Shown here: piece after piece, positions 1-8,261 of the stretch
Numbering within the stretch: the first letter of the stretch is position 1
How the letters are laid out: each line of letters starts with the position of its first letter
NCBI GenBank assembly: GCA_937906385.1
Contig: CALCYQ010000008.1
Coordinates: 1 to 28,322 of the forward strand
DNA: 28,322 nucleotides
Source of the DNA: an uncultured Candidatus Saccharibacteria bacterium
GTDB taxonomy: Bacteria > Patescibacteriota > Saccharimonadia > Saccharimonadales > Saccharimonadaceae
Direction of reading: 5' to 3'
Notes under the pieces: generated by a model
Seen by the model: the letters and a program-made list of their open reading frames with translations, nothing else
Databases searched by the model: none
Told to the model about the DNA's origin: nothing
Made by a program: the position numbers and the translations under genes

Positions 1-230
1 CAAGGTCACCGCGCGTTAGGCCCTTCTCCTTCTGGACCCAATCCGCAATCGCGCCCTCCGATACTCTGCGCATTAATTCATTCTTCAGCTTTTCGGCTTC
101 ATTTTCTTCTTGGCCTTTACTCTTTTCGTATTCATCAATCAACTTCTGTAATTCTTCGGCCGAAAGATTATCAAGGTCACCGCGCGTTAGGCCCTTCTCC
201 TTCTGGACCCAATCCGCAATCGCGCCTCCA
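1..230. repeat. In-frame direct repeat, 171-bp period
   Basis: Bases 1-57 and 172-228 are nearly identical over about 57 bp, starting at CAAGGTCACC and running through the codons for AIADWVQKEKGLTRGDL. The offset of 171 bp is exactly 57 codons, so the array expands the protein without breaking frame. The near-perfect DNA identity in the core, against divergent flanks within the unit, suggests recent duplication or gene conversion. More copies may lie beyond the left edge. Confidence 0.9.
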
Positions 231-1819
231 GACAATTCGCGCATCAAACGATTCTTACGTTTTTCTGCGTCTTCCTCATCTTCTTGCTGCTCCTTCTTAT
301 CTTTCTTGTCCGGCTCTTCTTCTGGAGTTTCCGCAGACGTCTGCTCGCCATCCAATCCAAATATACGATGGCCTTCCGCTGCTTCGATGCGCTTACCCCA
401 ATCATTCGTATTTTCGCCCTCTAGACGTGGATATTTATGCAAGAGAGCATATTTTTCTTCCTCCGTCATCTGGCTCCAACGTGATTTAGTCGGATCGACT
501 TCCGCGCCGTCTTCACTTTCAGCATCGTCTTGACGCACTTCCGAACCAAGCTCCGGATTCGCATTAGACTTAAGCCAGGCTTCGTAGGCTTTATCGTCTT
601 CGGTTGGATTTTCAATGTCATTTATATCAAAAGGTTTATCTGGTGTTACGGCACCAGTTGGATTACCGTCCGCATCAAGTTGGTCTGGATTTGCATTCGA
701 GCGTAGCCACGCCTCATAGGAGAGGTCATCCTGAGTCGGGTTTTCAATATCACGCGTATCGAATGGTTTGTCTGGGCCAGTTTCCTCTGGTTCTTCCGGC
801 TCTTCTTCTGGCATCGCATTTGATTTTAGCCATGCTTCATAGGCCAAGTCGTCACCAGTCGGATTCTCAATATCTTTAATATCAAATGGTTTCAATGGCT
901 CTTCAGCGCCAGCTTCTTCGGCTTTCTTCTGTAAAACTTGATTCAACGTATCAACCAAGCTCTGTTCGGCCGCTTTGCGCGCCTCGTCAGAATCATCTTC
1001 TGCACCTTCCTCGGCACCAGCATCCACGCCATCGCCGCCTCTATATTCCGCTAAAGATGGTACGCCAACACGTTCGCGCCAAGCTGCTTCGCTCGCCGCC
1101 ATATCGCGTTCGCCATTTTCTTTGTAACGGATATCTTCTTCGGTCATCGGGTCAGTCGCGATTTTCTCAGCCATCATCTTCTGCCAGCGTAAACGCGCAC
1201 CATAATCAGCGTTATTTTCCCCCTCAACTTTTGGCGTATAGTCAAATAGATTTCCTTCAGCCGCACGCTTGCGCATCACAGGATTACCCTCCTCGTCAGT
1301 TACAACTTTACCGTGATCTTTTTTGACAGTCTCGTTCGTCTCACCGCCGAATTCGCCTTCTTCCTCAGCCGCTTCACCGCTTAAACGTTTCCTGTAACGC
1401 TCGGCGTCATCCGCGCTCATGCCTTCCGAGAAAGATCCACCAGAAAAACCTTCTTCTGAACCCGCAACTTCTTCGCTGGCCGGTTCGTCCGTGCTAACTG
1501 GAGTAGGCTCCGATTCCGGAGCAGGCGCAGGAGAGTCCGGCACAGCGTCTGGCGCGGCATCGGCATCATTTTCTGCTCGTATTTGTGCGGCCTTTGCAAC
1601 TAAATCAGGATGTAAGCCAACGGTATAGGTAGCATTCTCACCACCCTCGTTGCCTTCGCTTTCATTATCACCTTTTTCGTCACCTTCAGTAGTATCACTG
1701 TCATCAGTTTCGTCGCCAGTATCAATACCACTCCTAAACGGTGGCCACTCCTGATCTACAAAACCATTGATTTCCTCGTCGGTGTCTTGTTCGGTCCGTG
1801 TTCTTTTTGCTTCACTCAT
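1..1819 (-). CDS. Large acidic repeat-containing protein, 3' end outside window
   Basis: The minus frame is open from an ATG at 1819 to the left edge (at least 606 codons), so the C-terminus is missing. I do not recognise the family. The protein is strongly acidic and low in complexity, with no visible signal peptide or membrane segment. It is modular: three copies of a unit containing DIENPT and YEAWL[KR]SNA lie at about 545-640, 671-770 and 812-897. Two segments share an EGEN-x-x-D/W-G-x-R motif. The visible C-terminal part carries a 57-residue tandem repeat with the core AIADWVQKEKGLTRGDL. The start is supported by GGAG about 9 nt upstream, inside the end of the preceding gene (8-bp gap), so the two are probably one operon. 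A cytoplasmic scaffold or binding role would be a guess. The reading frame is certain, the function unknown. Confidence 0.85.
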   Translation of the reverse strand, partial: MSEAKRTRTEQDTDEEINGFVDQEWPPFRSGIDTGDETDDSDTTEGDEKGDNESEGNEGGENATYTVGLHPDLVAKAAQIRAENDADAAPDAVPDSPAPAPESEPTPVSTDEPASEEVAGSEEGFSGGSFSEGMSADDAERYRKRLSGEAAEEEGEFGGETNETVKKDHGKVVTDEEGNPVMRKRAAEGNLFDYTPKVEGENNADYGARLRWQKMMAEKIATDPMTEEDIRYKENGERDMAASEAAWRERVGVPSLAEYRGGDGVDAGAEEGAEDDSDEARKAAEQSLVDTLNQVLQKKAEEAGAEEPLKPFDIKDIENPTGDDLAYEAWLKSNAMPEEEPEEPEETGPDKPFDTRDIENPTQDDLSYEAWLRSNANPDQLDADGNPTGAVTPDKPFDINDIENPTEDDKAYEAWLKSNANPELGSEVRQDDAESEDGAEVDPTKSRWSQMTEEEKYALLHKYPRLEGENTNDWGKRIEAAEGHRIFGLDGEQTSAETPEEEPDKKDKKEQQEDEEDAEKRKNRLMRELSGGAIADWVQKEKGLTRGDLDNLSAEELQKLIDEYEKSKGQEENEAEKLKNELMRRVSEGAIADWVQKEKGLTRGDL

Positions 1820-1827
1820 AATTTAGC

Positions 1828-2202
1828 TTACTCCGCTACTTCGGCAGCATCTTCCTCAGTAGGAGCTTCTGCTTCTGTGCTTTCTTCCGTGCTCGGCGCT
1901 TCCGCTTCACCCAAATACAGCATCCTGAATTGCAGCATCGTCTCAAGCGCAACTTGTTGCAAATCTACGCCGCTGTTTTGCATGAATTCGGCTACTTTTT
2001 CATCATCGAATGATTCATCATCCAGCTTATCGGCAAGTTCGATTGCTTTATCTTCCGGTAAAGCATTAATTGCTGCCTGGTCAATCTGATCCATCAAGCG
2101 TTGGATCATATCGGTTTTCAATTCCTGACGCACATCGTCATCTAAATCTGAATAACCTTTTTCATCGATCAATTGATCAATAAAATCCTCAACATTTTCC
2201 AT
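1828..2202 (-). CDS. Small acidic DUF5663-like protein
   Basis: This is a 124-aa acidic protein. Its helical N-terminal part (residues 1-95: DFIDQLIDEKGYSDLDDDVRQ, then a predicted helix ending in LADKLDDESF) resembles, from memory, the DUF5663 family common in Patescibacteria, whose role is unknown. The last 25 residues are Glu/Ala/Thr-rich and probably disordered. A GAGAGG ribosome binding site lies 9 nt before the ATG, and an extended -10 (TGGTAAAAT on the minus strand) lies about 40 bp upstream. It is followed after 8 bp by the large repeat protein, so it is probably the first gene of that operon. No catalytic motif is visible. Confidence 0.75.
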   Translation of the reverse strand: MENVEDFIDQLIDEKGYSDLDDDVRQELKTDMIQRLMDQIDQAAINALPEDKAIELADKLDDESFDDEKVAEFMQNSGVDLQQVALETMLQFRMLYLGEAEAPSTEESTEAEAPTEEDAAEVAE

Positions 2203-2242
2203 TTATTTTTTGACCTCTCTTGATATATTTATCCTTATGTTA

Positions 2243-2251
2243 ATTTTACCA
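2243..2251 (-). promoter_or_regulatory. Extended -10 promoter for the 2202/1819 operon
   Basis: The minus strand reads TGGTAAAAT here. The predicted start of transcription is near 2236, giving a leader of about 34 nt that contains the GAGAGG ribosome binding site of the 124-aa gene. No clear -35 box is seen. Confidence 0.5.
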
Positions 2252-2287
2252 CATCCCGCTCATGTCTAAAACCTTTTGAGCTTATGT

Positions 2288-2444
2288 GGAGATATCATAA
2301 CTATCAGGATGCTCAGGCGCTACTTCTAAGAATGTCGCACAGGCTGCCGCCGAGCGGAAAGCGGCCATCGCTCGTAAAGACGAGCTGATAAACTGCTGGT
2401 TCTTAAAAGTGGCGCCTGAGTGTATCTGATGTTATAATATCTCC
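2288..2444. repeat. Long imperfect inverted repeat with two inner hairpins
   Basis: The left arm (2288 to about 2332) begins GGAGATATCATAAC and contains CTCAGGCGC and CTAAGAA. The right arm, read on the opposite strand from 2444, begins GGAGATATTATAAC and contains CTCAGGCGC and TTAAGAA. The arms match along about 45 bp with scattered mismatches. The 65-base centre holds a GCCGC/GCGGC hairpin (2346-2365) and a perfect GCTCGT-AAAG-ACGAGC hairpin (2369-2384). The right end overlaps the tsaD -10 box. It could be a structured RNA, a MITE-like element or a regulatory cruciform; the strand cannot be decided. Confidence 0.75.
2430..2438 (+). promoter_or_regulatory. Extended -10 promoter of tsaD, leaderless
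   Basis: TGTTATAAT ends at 2438, which puts +1 at about 2445, one base before the tsaD ATG. There is no ribosome binding site. The element lies inside the right arm of the long inverted repeat. Confidence 0.6.
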
Positions 2445-2445
2445 A

Positions 2446-3483
2446 ATGATTATTTTGGGAATCGAGTCCAGCTGCGACGAAACTGCCGCCGCCATTGTTG
2501 AAGATGGCGTTAAAATTTTGTCGAACGTCGTTGTCTCGCAAATCGACATCCACGCCGCCTATGGCGGCGTCATCCCAGAGGTTGCCGCCCGTTCCCACAT
2601 CGAGGCCATCCAGCCAGTTATTAACAAATCCCTTACCGACGCTAACCTCACTTGGAATGACATTGACGCCATCGCCGTCACGCATACCCCTGGTCTCGTC
2701 GGCTCCCTACTTGTTGGCACCCTCGCCGCCCGCACCGAAGCCATCCTCCACAACAAGCCGTTTTACCCCACTCACCACCTCAAATCCCATATCTATGCCA
2801 ACTGGCTCAGCGGCCATCAGCCAGAATTCCCGCTTCTCGCCGCCGTTATTTCTGGCGGCCACACTCAAATCATCTACATGAAGCGTCACGACCATTTCGA
2901 TATCATCGGCACTACTCGCGACGACGCCATTGGCGAATGTTTCGACAAGGTCGCCAAAATTCTCGGCCTCCCCTACCCTGGCGGCCCATCTATCGCTAAA
3001 GCCGCCGAAACTGGCGACCAGCACAAATATCACCTTCCAATCCCTCAAGTCAGCAACCTCGACTTCTCTTTCAGCGGCCTTAAAACCGCTGTTCTCCGCG
3101 CCGTCCAAAAGAAACTTAACCTCCCTATCACTACCCCTAGCCACGAGCTCAAAAATCTCCTCACTGAGCAACAAATTTCCGACTTTGCGTCAAGTTTTCA
3201 GTTCACGGCCGTAAAAATTCTTATTCAAAAACTCCAAAAAGCCAGTACCGCCCATCCCGCCAAATCCATCCTACTCGCCGGCGGCGTTTCCGCTAACCAA
3301 GTTCTACGTGACGAACTCACCAAATCTTTCGCGAAAACCCATCAAGTTTACTTCCCCGAACCGCAATACAGCACCGACAACGGCGCCATGGTCGCTTCCG
3401 CCGCTTATTTTTCCGCTCAATCTGGCGACCAACCTACCGATCCATATCAGCTCGATATTTCACCACGCTCAGTCATTTATTAA
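2446..3483 (+). CDS. tsaD: tRNA N6-adenosine threonylcarbamoyltransferase TsaD
   Basis: This 345-aa protein belongs to the Kae1/TsaD/Qri7 family. The enzyme transfers the threonylcarbamoyl group from TC-AMP to A37 of ANN-decoding tRNAs in the cytoplasm, working with TsaB and TsaE. The N-terminus GIESSCDETAAAIV, the segment AAYGGVIPEVAARSH, the metal-binding pair H111 and H115 in HHLKSH, ISGGHTQ and the C-terminal STDNGAM segment with its metal-ligand Asp are all present. The length is typical. The ATG is the first codon after an extended -10 box, so the mRNA is predicted to be leaderless. A promoter for the next gene lies directly after the stop, so the two are transcribed separately or by readthrough. 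TsaB and TsaE are not in the window. Confidence 0.97.
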   Translation: MIILGIESSCDETAAAIVEDGVKILSNVVVSQIDIHAAYGGVIPEVAARSHIEAIQPVINKSLTDANLTWNDIDAIAVTHTPGLVGSLLVGTLAARTEAILHNKPFYPTHHLKSHIYANWLSGHQPEFPLLAAVISGGHTQIIYMKRHDHFDIIGTTRDDAIGECFDKVAKILGLPYPGGPSIAKAAETGDQHKYHLPIPQVSNLDFSFSGLKTAVLRAVQKKLNLPITTPSHELKNLLTEQQISDFASSFQFTAVKILIQKLQKASTAHPAKSILLAGGVSANQVLRDELTKSFAKTHQVYFPEPQYSTDNGAMVASAAYFSAQSGDQPTDPYQLDISPRSVIY

Positions 3484-3485
3484 AA

Positions 3486-3494
3486 TGCTAAAAT
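3486..3494 (+). promoter_or_regulatory. Extended -10 promoter (TGCTAAAAT)
   Basis: TGCTAAAAT starts just after the tsaD stop. The predicted +1 is about 3501, leaving a leader of roughly 4 nt before the ATG at 3505. Confidence 0.6.
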
Positions 3495-3504
3495 AGAAAT
3501 AGTT

Positions 3505-4713
3505 ATGAATATTAGTTTGTCTAATCTCGAGGTACGCAAAAAACTCGCCAAATATTCCAACACCAGTCCCGACGATTGGTTCCTCTGTCTCAAGGCGCGC
3601 TATGGCATGGCCACCGTTTTTAAAGCAATTCACGATCGCAGTGGCGGCGGCGAAGTCATCACTTGCCCATACACTTGCATCACCGCCATTAATCCTATCC
3701 TCGTTGCAAACTTAAAGCCCGTTTACTGCGATATCGACCCATCTACTTTATCTATTACCGGCACCGAAGATTTCCTTCGTCCACGCACGCGCGCCATCGT
3801 CGTCCAGCACACGCTTGGCATCATGAACCGCGAAATTCAACGCGCCTATAAGGCTATCAAAGATCGCAACGTCATCCTCGTCGAAGATTGCGCCCATTGT
3901 CTTGCGCGCATGTCGCTCACTCATAAGCTCGAGCCACTGGCCGACATCTCCGTCCACTCTTTCGGTGTCGAAAAAGTCCTTCAAAATACCAAATTCGGCG
4001 GCGCCATTTACGTTAATCCAAAACTCAAAGACCGTAACCCGAAGCTTTACAACGATATCGTCTCTGCCCTTCTCGATTTACCAGAACCTACCGTTGGCAT
4101 GGATCTTAAAATTCGCAGCTATCGCACCGAAAATGCCGTCATTCAGCGCCTCCCTGGCGCCCTCAAGACCGGCGTCCGCTCTGCTCTGCTCAAGATGCAT
4201 GCCTTTGAGCCAGCCGTTTCCGCCATCGAGCAAGAAGCCGACCAAGGCAAAGCCTATACTACTAACGAATATATCAACAAAACCATCCTCGCCCACATCG
4301 ACGAACTTCCGTCCAATTATCGTCGTCGCGAACAAAATGTCGATATATACATTAAAAATCTTCGCAACGACCGCAAATTCAAACTCATCACTAAAGAAAA
4401 AGCGCCACTTCTCGCTTTTCCAGTTATATTCAAAGACGCTTACACCGCCACGGAGGCCTATCAAGCCCTAACCTCATCCGGATTCTTTATCCGCCGCTGG
4501 TATTCCCCATTGCTCTATCCAGGCCCAGTCCAAAATCGATATTATTACTACGAGCCGACCATGGCGCCCATCGCCGAAGATATTTCCTCGCGCGTACTCT
4601 GTTTACCTACGAATTATTCTGCCGCCGACACACGCAAAATCATCAAAATTCTCAACCCTGTGGATAATCCTGTGCAAAAAAATTCCAAACCTGTGGAAAA
4701 ATCCAAAAAGTAA
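3505..4713 (+). CDS. DegT/DnrJ/EryC1/StrS-type PLP-dependent aminotransferase homologue
   Basis: This 402-aa protein has a fold-type I PLP enzyme layout matching the DegT family, which usually aminates nucleotide-linked keto-sugars. Visible landmarks are ITCPYTCITAINPIL (substrate and PLP phosphate region), D128 in VEDCAH (contact to the pyridine nitrogen) and K157 in SFGVEKVLQ, the expected Schiff-base lysine, followed by the family-typical GG. The middle (about residues 190-260) diverges from classical sugar aminotransferases and the C-terminal tail is Lys-rich. No other sugar-nucleotide genes are adjacent, so the substrate cannot be inferred. It has its own near-leaderless promoter and a downstream terminator. 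The family is fairly sure, the exact reaction is not. Confidence 0.85.
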   Translation: MNISLSNLEVRKKLAKYSNTSPDDWFLCLKARYGMATVFKAIHDRSGGGEVITCPYTCITAINPILVANLKPVYCDIDPSTLSITGTEDFLRPRTRAIVVQHTLGIMNREIQRAYKAIKDRNVILVEDCAHCLARMSLTHKLEPLADISVHSFGVEKVLQNTKFGGAIYVNPKLKDRNPKLYNDIVSALLDLPEPTVGMDLKIRSYRTENAVIQRLPGALKTGVRSALLKMHAFEPAVSAIEQEADQGKAYTTNEYINKTILAHIDELPSNYRRREQNVDIYIKNLRNDRKFKLITKEKAPLLAFPVIFKDAYTATEAYQALTSSGFFIRRWYSPLLYPGPVQNRYYYYEPTMAPIAEDISSRVLCLPTNYSAADTRKIIKILNPVDNPVQKNSKPVEKSKK

Positions 4714-4740
4714 TAAAAATATCACCAAACGCATAAAATA

Positions 4741-4766
4741 TTCCGCCAAATCTGGCGGATTTTTTA
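4741..4766 (+). terminator. Intrinsic terminator after the DegT-like gene
   Basis: A CCGCCA/TGGCGG hairpin with a 4-nt loop is followed by TTTTTT. The 217 bases after it, up to 4983, are very AT-rich, with short GC palindromes (CGGCTGCGCCG, GCGCGCAGCGC) and runs of A and T. I see no gene in them. Confidence 0.8.
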
Positions 4767-4983
4767 ATAAAAACACAGAAAAAACGTGAATATATACCAT
4801 AATTACCCTAAATTCACGAAATCAAGACCTAAAAACACATTAAAACGGCAAAAATCCAAAAAATACATGTCAAGTATTGACACTATCTAAAAAAACAAAA
4901 AACGGCTGCGCCGAAAAAAATTTATAAAAATCTATGGTTTAAATGCGCGCAGCGCAAAAAAATTTTTTTTACAAAAAATCACC

Positions 4984-5199
4984 TTATTTTTCGGGCTTTT
5001 TATCGAAATCGCGCAAATCAAATAACGGACGCTTGCCTTCATCTATCACTTTTTGCGCTTTTTTAAGCAATTTTTCCAGCCCAAGATCGGAATTTGCGGA
5101 ACCAATATGCACCGTTTTTACGACTTCCCCGCCCCGTTTCCAACAAACTTGCACGCCAGTCGCGCCAGAAGCAGTCTTAAATTTCCGAATAAACGCCAT
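4984..5199 (-). pseudogene. Orphan N-terminal fragment of an IS1634-type transposase
   Basis: The 71-aa reading frame beginning MAFIRKFKTASGATGVQV, with HIGSA further on, matches the N-terminus of IS1634/IS4-superfamily transposases (typically F/YIRKVKTASGATAVQ...EHIGSAH). Those proteins are usually several hundred residues long; this one stops where the N-terminal module normally ends. No DDE domain follows in any frame in the AT-rich sequence downstream, and no terminal inverted repeats were found. ATG 5199 is preferred over the upstream GTG at 5229, since family members start at this Met. There is no good ribosome binding site. It is either a decayed insertion-sequence remnant or a domesticated stand-alone domain. 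Confidence 0.6.
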
Positions 5200-5619
5200 A
5201 TCCACATCTATTTTGCCACTTTTCCCCACAAAAGTGCAAATCTAAACTATAGTACTTATCCTTATATTAGCCACCATTTGACTTAGCATCCCGCTTACGA
5301 TAAAATTAAACCAACAAATAGCCACAAGCTGTTTGGGAAAACAAAAAGGTGTGATTGGCAACTGCCACAACACAAAACACAAAATTTGTGAAATTCTACA
5401 CGTGAAACTTATAAGGTGTTTACGAGTATTTTTGCGTGAAAAAATCGGCCAATTTGGCCATTTTTTAAGCTTTTAACAGAGGTAGCATTTAAAACCTTAA
5501 AAAGACGAACCCTAAATTTTACCATTTGCTTGACGCTTCCTTTTATGCCATAATATCAACTCAAAAGCGGGGAAGTGCGACCAGAGGTTAAAACGCGCGT
5601 ACTATGCTATAATTAATCT
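5200..5619. other. 420-bp AT-rich region without a recognised gene
   Basis: No convincing reading frame is present. A GGCCAATTTGGCC palindrome followed by ATTTTTT (about 5448-5467) could be a weak terminator. A TTGACG followed by TATGCCATAAT (5530-5554) resembles a promoter, but its spacing is short. If used, it would make a roughly 60-nt leader ahead of valS, in addition to the leaderless start directly at the valS ATG. No T-box signature is seen. Confidence 0.5.
5605..5613 (+). promoter_or_regulatory. Extended -10 promoter of valS, leaderless
   Basis: TATGCTATAAT ends at 5613. The predicted +1 is 5620, exactly the A of the valS ATG. No ribosome binding site is present. Confidence 0.65.
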
Positions 5620-8184
5620 ATGAAATTTAGCAAAACCTACGAGCCGAACCAATACGAGCCAGACGTATACGCACTCTGGGAAAAATCCGGCGCTTTCCGT
5701 CCAAGTCCAGACGCCAACGCCGATCCTTACACGATTGTCATGCCGCCTCCGAATGCTAACGGCAATCTTCATATTGGCCACGGCCTCACTATCGCATTAC
5801 AAGATATCTTAATCCGTTACCACCGCATGAAAGGCGAGAGCGCCTGGTATATTCCTGGCGCTGATCACGCCGGCTTTGAAACTTGGGTCGTCTATGAGCG
5901 CAACCTCGAATCGCAAGGGAAGACGCGCTTCGATTACTCACGCGACGAGCTCTACGACCAAGTCTGGAACTTCGTCCACGAGCAACGCGGCAATATGGAG
6001 CTCCAAATTCGCGCCCTCGGCGCCTCTTGCGACTGGGAAAGCCTCACTTTCACCCTAGATCCTAAGGTTATCGACACTGTCTATGGCACCTTCGAAAAAC
6101 TCTGGCACGATGGCCTCATTTACAGAGGTGAAAAGCTCGTCAATTTCTGCACTAAGCACCAAACTGCTTTCGCCGATATCGAAGTCACTCATGCCGACGA
6201 AAAAGGGAAACTCTGGCAAATTGCTTACCCGCTCGTCGAGCAAACTCACGGCATGAAGGAGCTCGTTGTCTCTACTACGCGTCCCGAAACTCTTCTCGGC
6301 GACACCGCAATTGCCGTCAATCCGAAGGACGACCGTTACAACGATCTTATCGGCCAAATGGTTAAACTACCTCTGACGGACCGCCAAATTCCAATTATCG
6401 GCGACGAACATGCCGATATGGAATACGGCACCGGCGTCGTTAAGATTACCCCAGCCCACGACCAGAACGATTTCGAGGTCGGTCAGCGCCATAATCTCCC
6501 AATGATTACCGTCATCGGCTACGATGGCAAGATGAACGCCAACGCCGGTGTCAACTATGAAGGCCTTACCACCGAGCAAGCCCGCACTAAGTGTCTTGAG
6601 GCTCTCAAAAACCAAAATCTCCTAAGAGGTGAGACCGAAATCACCCACTCTGTTGGCCACTGCTACAAATGCGGCACCGTCATCGAACCGCTCCTTCGTG
6701 AGCAATGGTTCGTCGATGTTAAGCCACTTGCCGAACGCGCCATCAAGGTTCTCAAGGAAGGGAAGATCAAATTCCACCCAGCTAGCAAAAAGCAAGTTCT
6801 CATCAACTATCTAAGCCAACTTAAAGATTGGAATATCTCTCGCCAAATCCCTTGGGGAATTCCGATTCCAGCCTTCCAAAACGTTGACGATCCAAAAGAT
6901 TGGATTTTTGACACTCGTGTCGACCAAACCGAAATCAAAGTCGACGGCAAAACATACCGCCGCGATGACGACACCTTCGACACTTGGTTTAGTTCCGGTC
7001 AATGGCCATATATCACCACTAGCGAAAAAGAGGGATACTACCCAACTTCCCTCATGGAAACCGGCGCCGACCTCTTATTCCAGTGGGTTGGCCGCATGAT
7101 TATGCTCGGACTCTACGTCACCAATGACGTACCGTTCAAAGAAGTCTATATGCACGGCATGGTGCTCGACGAAAAGGGACAAAAGATGTCTAAGTCAAAG
7201 GGCAACGTCATCAATCCTATCGAGATTGTCTCGAAATACGGCTCCGATGCGCTCCGCCTTGGCCTCATCGCTAGCCGCTCCGCCGGCGTCAACCAAGCCT
7301 TTAGCACCAGCAAGGTCATGGCTAGTCGCAACCTCTGCAACAAGCTCTGGAACATCGCCCGTCTCATCCAAGACATCGTCGACAAAAACCCTACCACTTC
7401 CACCGAAATCACCACTAGCAACCTCGGCGAAGATTGGATTTGCCAACAAATCAACGACGCTAACAAAGAGCTCCAAAAACTCATCGAAAATTATCGCTTC
7501 GCCGAAGCCGGTGATCTCATCTACGACCTCATCTGGAACAAATACGCCGACTGGTTCGTTGAAATCGAGAAACTCTGGAAAAACACCAATCTTCTCAAAG
7601 ACAGCTTCGAGCGCATCCTTAAGATAGCCCATCCGTTTGCCCCATTTGTCACCGAGACCATCTGGCAAACTCTTAGCTGGACCGACTCCACCGGCATGCT
7701 AATTGACGAGCTCTGGCCAGATATGTACAAACTCGACGCCAAGATGGTTAGCCACTTCGATGAACTTATCGATATCGTCACCAACATCCGTAGCCACTAT
7801 CAGGCTCTTCCGGGTGCCCAGAAGTATCCAATCGCTTTCCACGACGATCCGCTCATGTACAAGAATCAGCTCCTCATCCAGCACCTCACCAAATGTCCGT
7901 GCGTCCCACAGATTAACCTAGACGAGATCAAAGGCCTTCGCCTTGCCGTCAAGGGTCACAACATTTACCTCCAGATTCCAGAGGATATCCATAAGAAATA
8001 CAAGGCAAATCTCGAGGATCGCATCTTGAAGCTCGGTCACGAAATCGAGACTCTCGAGGCGCGCCTCCGTAGCCCAAACTACGTCGAGAAAGCACCGAAA
8101 GAGCTCGTCGAGGAAACTCGCCGCACTCTCGCCGAAAAAGAAGAGCTTCTCGGCAAAATGAAGGCCGAATTCCAATACATCTAG
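5620..8184 (+). CDS. valS: Valine--tRNA ligase
   Basis: This 854-aa class Ia synthetase charges tRNA-Val with valine using ATP and edits mischarged threonine. Motifs in order: PPPNANGNLHIGHGL with HIGH at 51-54; the CP1 editing domain (VVSTTRPETLLGDTA, then EYGTGVVKITPAHDQNDF); a Cys motif (CYKCGT) before EPLLREQWFVDV; DTWFSSGQWP; and KMSKS at 522-526. The C-terminal 60 or so residues form the tRNA-binding coiled coil usual in ValRS. The length is normal for a compact bacterial enzyme. The start is the first ATG and coincides with the predicted +1. A strong terminator follows, so the gene is monocistronic. I see nothing unusual in the catalytic parts. Confidence 0.98.
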   Translation: MKFSKTYEPNQYEPDVYALWEKSGAFRPSPDANADPYTIVMPPPNANGNLHIGHGLTIALQDILIRYHRMKGESAWYIPGADHAGFETWVVYERNLESQGKTRFDYSRDELYDQVWNFVHEQRGNMELQIRALGASCDWESLTFTLDPKVIDTVYGTFEKLWHDGLIYRGEKLVNFCTKHQTAFADIEVTHADEKGKLWQIAYPLVEQTHGMKELVVSTTRPETLLGDTAIAVNPKDDRYNDLIGQMVKLPLTDRQIPIIGDEHADMEYGTGVVKITPAHDQNDFEVGQRHNLPMITVIGYDGKMNANAGVNYEGLTTEQARTKCLEALKNQNLLRGETEITHSVGHCYKCGTVIEPLLREQWFVDVKPLAERAIKVLKEGKIKFHPASKKQVLINYLSQLKDWNISRQIPWGIPIPAFQNVDDPKDWIFDTRVDQTEIKVDGKTYRRDDDTFDTWFSSGQWPYITTSEKEGYYPTSLMETGADLLFQWVGRMIMLGLYVTNDVPFKEVYMHGMVLDEKGQKMSKSKGNVINPIEIVSKYGSDALRLGLIASRSAGVNQAFSTSKVMASRNLCNKLWNIARLIQDIVDKNPTTSTEITTSNLGEDWICQQINDANKELQKLIENYRFAEAGDLIYDLIWNKYADWFVEIEKLWKNTNLLKDSFERILKIAHPFAPFVTETIWQTLSWTDSTGMLIDELWPDMYKLDAKMVSHFDELIDIVTNIRSHYQALPGAQKYPIAFHDDPLMYKNQLLIQHLTKCPCVPQINLDEIKGLRLAVKGHNIYLQIPEDIHKKYKANLEDRILKLGHEIETLEARLRSPNYVEKAPKELVEETRRTLAEKEELLGKMKAEFQYI

Positions 8185-8192
8185 CCAACAAG

Positions 8193-8217
8193 GCCACTCC
8201 CACAGGGGTGGCTTTTT
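8193..8217 (+). terminator. Intrinsic terminator of valS
   Basis: GCCACTCC pairs with GGGGTGGC, followed by TTTTT. Confidence 0.85.
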
Positions 8218-8225
8218 GCTATCTA

Positions 8226-8254
8226 TTGACAAAACAAACCATATATGCTATAAT
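8226..8254 (+). promoter_or_regulatory. Consensus sigma70-type promoter
   Basis: TTGACA (8226-8231), a 17-bp spacer ending in TGC, and TATAAT (8249-8254) form one of the best promoters in the window. The predicted +1 is near 8261, leaving a leader of about 100 nt before the ATG at 8362. Confidence 0.85.
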
Positions 8255-8261
8255 CACAAAA

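Noticed and set aside
306..1326. Several plus-strand open frames across the left region
   Set aside because: They are antisense shadows of the long minus-strand repeat protein, with Ser/Arg/His-biased composition and no ribosome binding sites or promoters.
2288..2444. 6S RNA, tmRNA or SRP RNA at the long inverted repeat
   Set aside because: There is no conserved SRP domain IV loop and no tRNA-like ends for tmRNA. The two-hairpin head does not match the open bubble of 6S RNA, and no clear promoter drives it.
5536..5619. T-box leader for valS
   Set aside because: No T-box consensus (AGGGTGG-type) or terminator/antiterminator pair is seen, and an extended -10 sits directly at the ATG.
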